DNA from: Streptococcus sp. UBA6071
GTDB taxonomy: Bacteria; Bacillota; Bacilli; Lactobacillales; Streptococcaceae
Length of the DNA: 9,435 nt
Assembly: GCA_002436115.1 (NCBI GenBank)
Contig: DIXV01000136.1
Span: 22,020-31,454, forward strand
Direction of reading: 5' to 3'
Below, piece by piece: positions 7,002 to 9,435 of this stretch (within the stretch, counting starts at the first letter, position 1; each line of letters begins with the position of its first letter). The position numbers and the translations under genes were made by a program. The notes below the pieces were generated by a model, which worked only from the letters and a program-made list of their open reading frames with translations, did not search any database and was not told the origin of the DNA.

Positions 7002-8240
7002 ATGGGAGAAAAGATGATGCAGTTTGAGACCTATAGCTTCGAGAAAATAGTAGAAGACCAGACGGTCACGATCAATCAGAAGCGCTCAGACATTAATTTT
7101 CAGGATTTGGCACGGGTCAAAATGTTGGAACTCAACCACCCGCAACTCTTAGAAACAAAGATTTCTTGGGATGAAGACAAGGTGATTTACCAATTTTCTC
7201 TCCCTGCTCTTTCCTTGACTTGGGAGGCATTAGAAAAGCGGTCGATTTCGGAACGGTTACGGATCTTTCTGAATTGTCTGAAAATGAAAGACCTTTTGGA
7301 TTTGGATTTGACCTTCTTTTTGTCACCAGAAAATGTCGTCCTTGATCTTAATGGCAACCCCAAGCTTCTCTATAGAGGACTCAAGGGGCTACAAGCTCCT
7401 TTTGAGATGACGGCGGACCTGCTTCTTCGTCAATTAAAGAGTTTGATGGTTGCCCATTTTTCAGGTCAAGACTTCAATACCCTCTATAATGGAGGATTAG
7501 AAGTGCCTACTAAGGACACCGCCTTTGTACAGAAAGTTAAGACGGCTAAGACCCTGGAGGACTTGCACCAGCTGATATTAACGGATTATCAAGAGGCTGT
7601 TCAAAAAGAAGCCCTGACCATGGAGGCAGTGCCTAAGGTTCGCTTTAAGCTCTACCGTAGTTTAACGCTGGTTTTTGGGATTTTAGCCCTCCTCTTTGTT
7701 ATCCCTTTGGGCTACTATGCCTTTATCTATGCCCCCTTTCAGGAGACAATGTTAAAAGCGGATACCGCCTTTCTAAAAGTAGACTATAGCAATGTTGTGG
7801 AAGTTCTTGAGGATGTTCCTGTTGAAAGCTTACCGAAGAGTCAGAAATACCTCTTGGCCTATTCGCATGTCCAACTGCTGGACATGGCTAAGGAAGCGCG
7901 TCAAAGTGTCTTAAACAGCGTGGAAATGATCTCGGACGACCGGGTTTTAGCCTACTGGATTTACGACGGACGGGGAGAGTTTGATGAGTCCTTGGATTTA
8001 GCCAAGCAGATGCAAGACTACCGATTGATTATCTATGCCTTAAACAAAAAGCTTGATCAGGTTCGAAACGACAGTAGTCTGGATGGCGCAAGCCGTGAGG
8101 AAGAAACGACCAAGCTTCAAGAGGAACTAAACAAGTACAATGAATTGCGCAATGAATTGCGAGATGAGATTGCAGCTAGTGAGTCAAGCGCCGATACAAC
8201 CGATGAAGAGACAGCGACATCAACTAGCAAAGAAGAATAA
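7002..8240 (+). CDS. essB: Type VII secretion protein EssB, pseudokinase-like membrane protein
   Basis: EssB is a bitopic membrane protein of the type VIIb core, binding partners on both sides of the membrane. From the first ATG it has 412 residues. The cytoplasmic part (about 1-215) matches the kinase-like fold of the family without catalytic kinase motifs; the stretch VVLDLNGNPKLLYRGLKGL corresponds to the staphylococcal FFTRDGLPIAKTRGLQ region. A single membrane helix lies at about 220-242. The extracytoplasmic part (245-345) is helical, with the family-typical ALNKKLDQVRND segment, and ends in an acidic coiled-coil tail (about 350-412, rich in Glu, Ser and Thr). The start is uncertain: the ATG at 7002 has GGAG 8 nt upstream (6990-6993), but ATGs at 7014 and 7017 have GGGAG (7004-7008) 5 and 8 nt upstream and would shorten the protein by 4 or 5 residues. 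The gene lies 2 nt after esaB and 35 nt before essC. Confidence 0.95.
   Translation: MGEKMMQFETYSFEKIVEDQTVTINQKRSDINFQDLARVKMLELNHPQLLETKISWDEDKVIYQFSLPALSLTWEALEKRSISERLRIFLNCLKMKDLLDLDLTFFLSPENVVLDLNGNPKLLYRGLKGLQAPFEMTADLLLRQLKSLMVAHFSGQDFNTLYNGGLEVPTKDTAFVQKVKTAKTLEDLHQLILTDYQEAVQKEALTMEAVPKVRFKLYRSLTLVFGILALLFVIPLGYYAFIYAPFQETMLKADTAFLKVDYSNVVEVLEDVPVESLPKSQKYLLAYSHVQLLDMAKEARQSVLNSVEMISDDRVLAYWIYDGRGEFDESLDLAKQMQDYRLIIYALNKKLDQVRNDSSLDGASREEETTKLQEELNKYNELRNELRDEIAASESSADTTDEETATSTSKEE
7004..7019 (+). promoter_or_regulatory. Alternative ribosome binding site and starts for essB
   Basis: GGGAG at 7004-7008 precedes two adjacent ATG codons (7014, 7017), in frame with the upstream ATG at 7002. 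The spacing to 7017 is 8 nt, as good as that for 7002. The extra residues MGEKM carry no recognisable family signal, so sequence alone does not decide which start is used. Confidence 0.5.
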
Positions 8241-8275
8241 GGAAATAGGAGTCCTCTGAGAAGAGAAATGACAGT

Positions 8276-9435
8276 ATGACAAAACAGTTAATCCTTTATG
8301 CCGGTCACTACCGTTATAGCCATATCCTAGCCACACAAACGCCGTTTGTTGTGGCTAAGTCTGGTTTAGCCGACTTAGAAATTCCACACTTGAGAGTTGA
8401 TAAGCTGGTCTTTCGTTTGACAGAAGATCAGGTAGAGGTGACCATAGACGGGGAGACACAACTCCTTTCGGACTATTCTGAAAACGTGGCTGGTCTTAAG
8501 GTCTATGTGGCTGATCTGTCAGAACGCAGCATCTATGACTTGCTGACGATAAAGCACGTGAGTGTCGGTGCATCAACTGCCAATACCTTGGTGCTAGAAG
8601 GCATCAAACAAGACCCTGGTTTGGTTCTGGTTCAAGAGGGTGGTACTTGGTCTGTTGTAGCAAGTAGCACGTCAATCTACCTTAATAATAAACGGGTGAT
8701 TGTCTTGCCACACACTCTAAGGTTTGGGGATGAGATTAGTTTTGCCGGCCTTGTCCTTAAGCACTTTGGACAAGAACTCTGGGTGAGTGGAGCTGCTAGC
8801 CGTAGCAGTCAACTGGTTGAAAAAACGACCTCTCTTTACCATTTTTACGAGGGCTACCCGGACTACCACCGTTCCCCACGTATTATCTATCGGGAGCCTG
8901 AGGACAAGGTGACGATTAAGGGGCCAACAGAGCCTCCTCGAAAGCCGACCAATCAGCTTTTACGGGCGATTGTTCCTCCCCTTGTTATGGTTGGTATGGT
9001 GGTGCTTCTCTCCTTTATCCAGCCTCGGGGGATTTATATCTATATCATGATTGTCACCTCTATTGTGACGGTCATCTTCTCCGTTAGCAATTATTTCAAA
9101 AACCGTAGGGAATACAAGGAAAACTTGGTGGAGCGAGAGGTTCTGTTCAGGGAATACCTGATGGACAAGTCTCAAGACCTTTATCAGTTGGCAGAAAAAC
9201 AGCGGCAGGGTCAGCTCTACCATTACCCGACAGTGGCTGAACTGGCGGACATGGCTAGCCGTTATGACCACCGCATTTATGAGAAGACGCCTTTGCAGTT
9301 TGACTTTCTCAGTTTTCGTTTGGGTCTGGGGGAGCGAAAAGCCTCCTTCCAGCTCTCTTACCCGCCTTTGGATAAGGAAAAGAAGTTAGACGACTTGGAA
9401 AAGGAAGGTCTGGCTCTCTATGATACCTACCGCAA
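8276..9435 (+). CDS. essC: Type VII secretion motor protein EssC, N-terminal part (3' end cut by window)
   Basis: EssC is the FtsK/SpoIIIE-family ATPase that powers and selects substrates in type VIIb secretion. The frame runs open to the last base, giving 386 of an expected 1,400-1,500 residues. The visible part fits the family. Two forkhead-associated-like beta domains occupy about residues 1-85 and 90-185; the second includes SVGASTANTLVL and a YLNNKRV strand. A proline-rich linker (around 215-226) precedes two membrane helices at about 231-248 and 253-271, then a basic cytoplasmic segment and a long helical region (275-330). The ATPase domains with Walker motifs lie beyond the window. The ATG at 8276 is the only sensible start; its ribosome site is weak (AAGAGA, 8261-8266), and a three-codon frame ATG ACA GTA TGA at 8268-8279 overlaps it. 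The C-terminal variant type, which tracks with effector repertoire in other species, cannot be read here. Confidence 0.94.
   Translation, partial: MTKQLILYAGHYRYSHILATQTPFVVAKSGLADLEIPHLRVDKLVFRLTEDQVEVTIDGETQLLSDYSENVAGLKVYVADLSERSIYDLLTIKHVSVGASTANTLVLEGIKQDPGLVLVQEGGTWSVVASSTSIYLNNKRVIVLPHTLRFGDEISFAGLVLKHFGQELWVSGAASRSSQLVEKTTSLYHFYEGYPDYHRSPRIIYREPEDKVTIKGPTEPPRKPTNQLLRAIVPPLVMVGMVVLLSFIQPRGIYIYIMIVTSIVTVIFSVSNYFKNRREYKENLVEREVLFREYLMDKSQDLYQLAEKQRQGQLYHYPTVAELADMASRYDHRIYEKTPLQFDFLSFRLGLGERKASFQLSYPPLDKEKKLDDLEKEGLALYDTYR

Noticed and set aside
8960..9271. 103-residue minus-strand frame inside essC
   Set aside because: It lies wholly opposite the well-supported essC membrane region and has no ribosome site or recognisable domain.

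Overview
This window comes from a low-GC Gram-positive coccus, most likely a Streptococcus. The evidence is the RpoC sequence, moderate A+T content, AGGAG-type ribosome binding sites, and a type VIIb (Firmicutes) secretion locus in its usual order. I cannot fix the species from sequence alone; an S. suis-like or related streptococcus is a guess.

Bases 1-2475 hold the 3' two thirds of rpoC, the beta' subunit of RNA polymerase. The 5' end lies outside the window. The gene ends in a strong factor-independent terminator at 2507-2570. Bases 2571-2810 contain no convincing protein gene. They do contain several well-formed inverted repeats, a possible pseudoknot and a T-run, so they may encode a small structured RNA or an orphan leader that I cannot assign to a family.

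From 2811 onward everything belongs to a type VII (ESX/WXG100) secretion system. A near-consensus sigma-A promoter (2811-2839) drives esxA, the small WXG100 substrate. A hairpin follows esxA and probably lets only part of transcription continue into esaA, essA, esaB, essB and essC. The window cuts essC after 386 codons. The genes are tightly packed: 1 nt between esaA and essA, an ATGA overlap between essA and esaB, 2 nt between esaB and essB, and 35 nt between essB and essC.

Together these encode the core export machine. EssC is the FHA- and FtsK/SpoIIIE-type motor; only its FHA and membrane part is visible. EssB is a membrane pseudokinase-like scaffold and EsaB a ubiquitin-like cytosolic regulator. 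EssA is a small membrane protein, and EsaA is a large polytopic protein with an extracellular stalk. Effector genes (LXG toxins, immunity proteins, chaperones), if present, should lie downstream of essC beyond the window. The system is of a known class. The less explained features are the structured intergenic segment, the Ser/Thr-Asp-Pro repeat patch inside EsaA, the attenuator after esxA, and the placement of the locus immediately behind rpoC.
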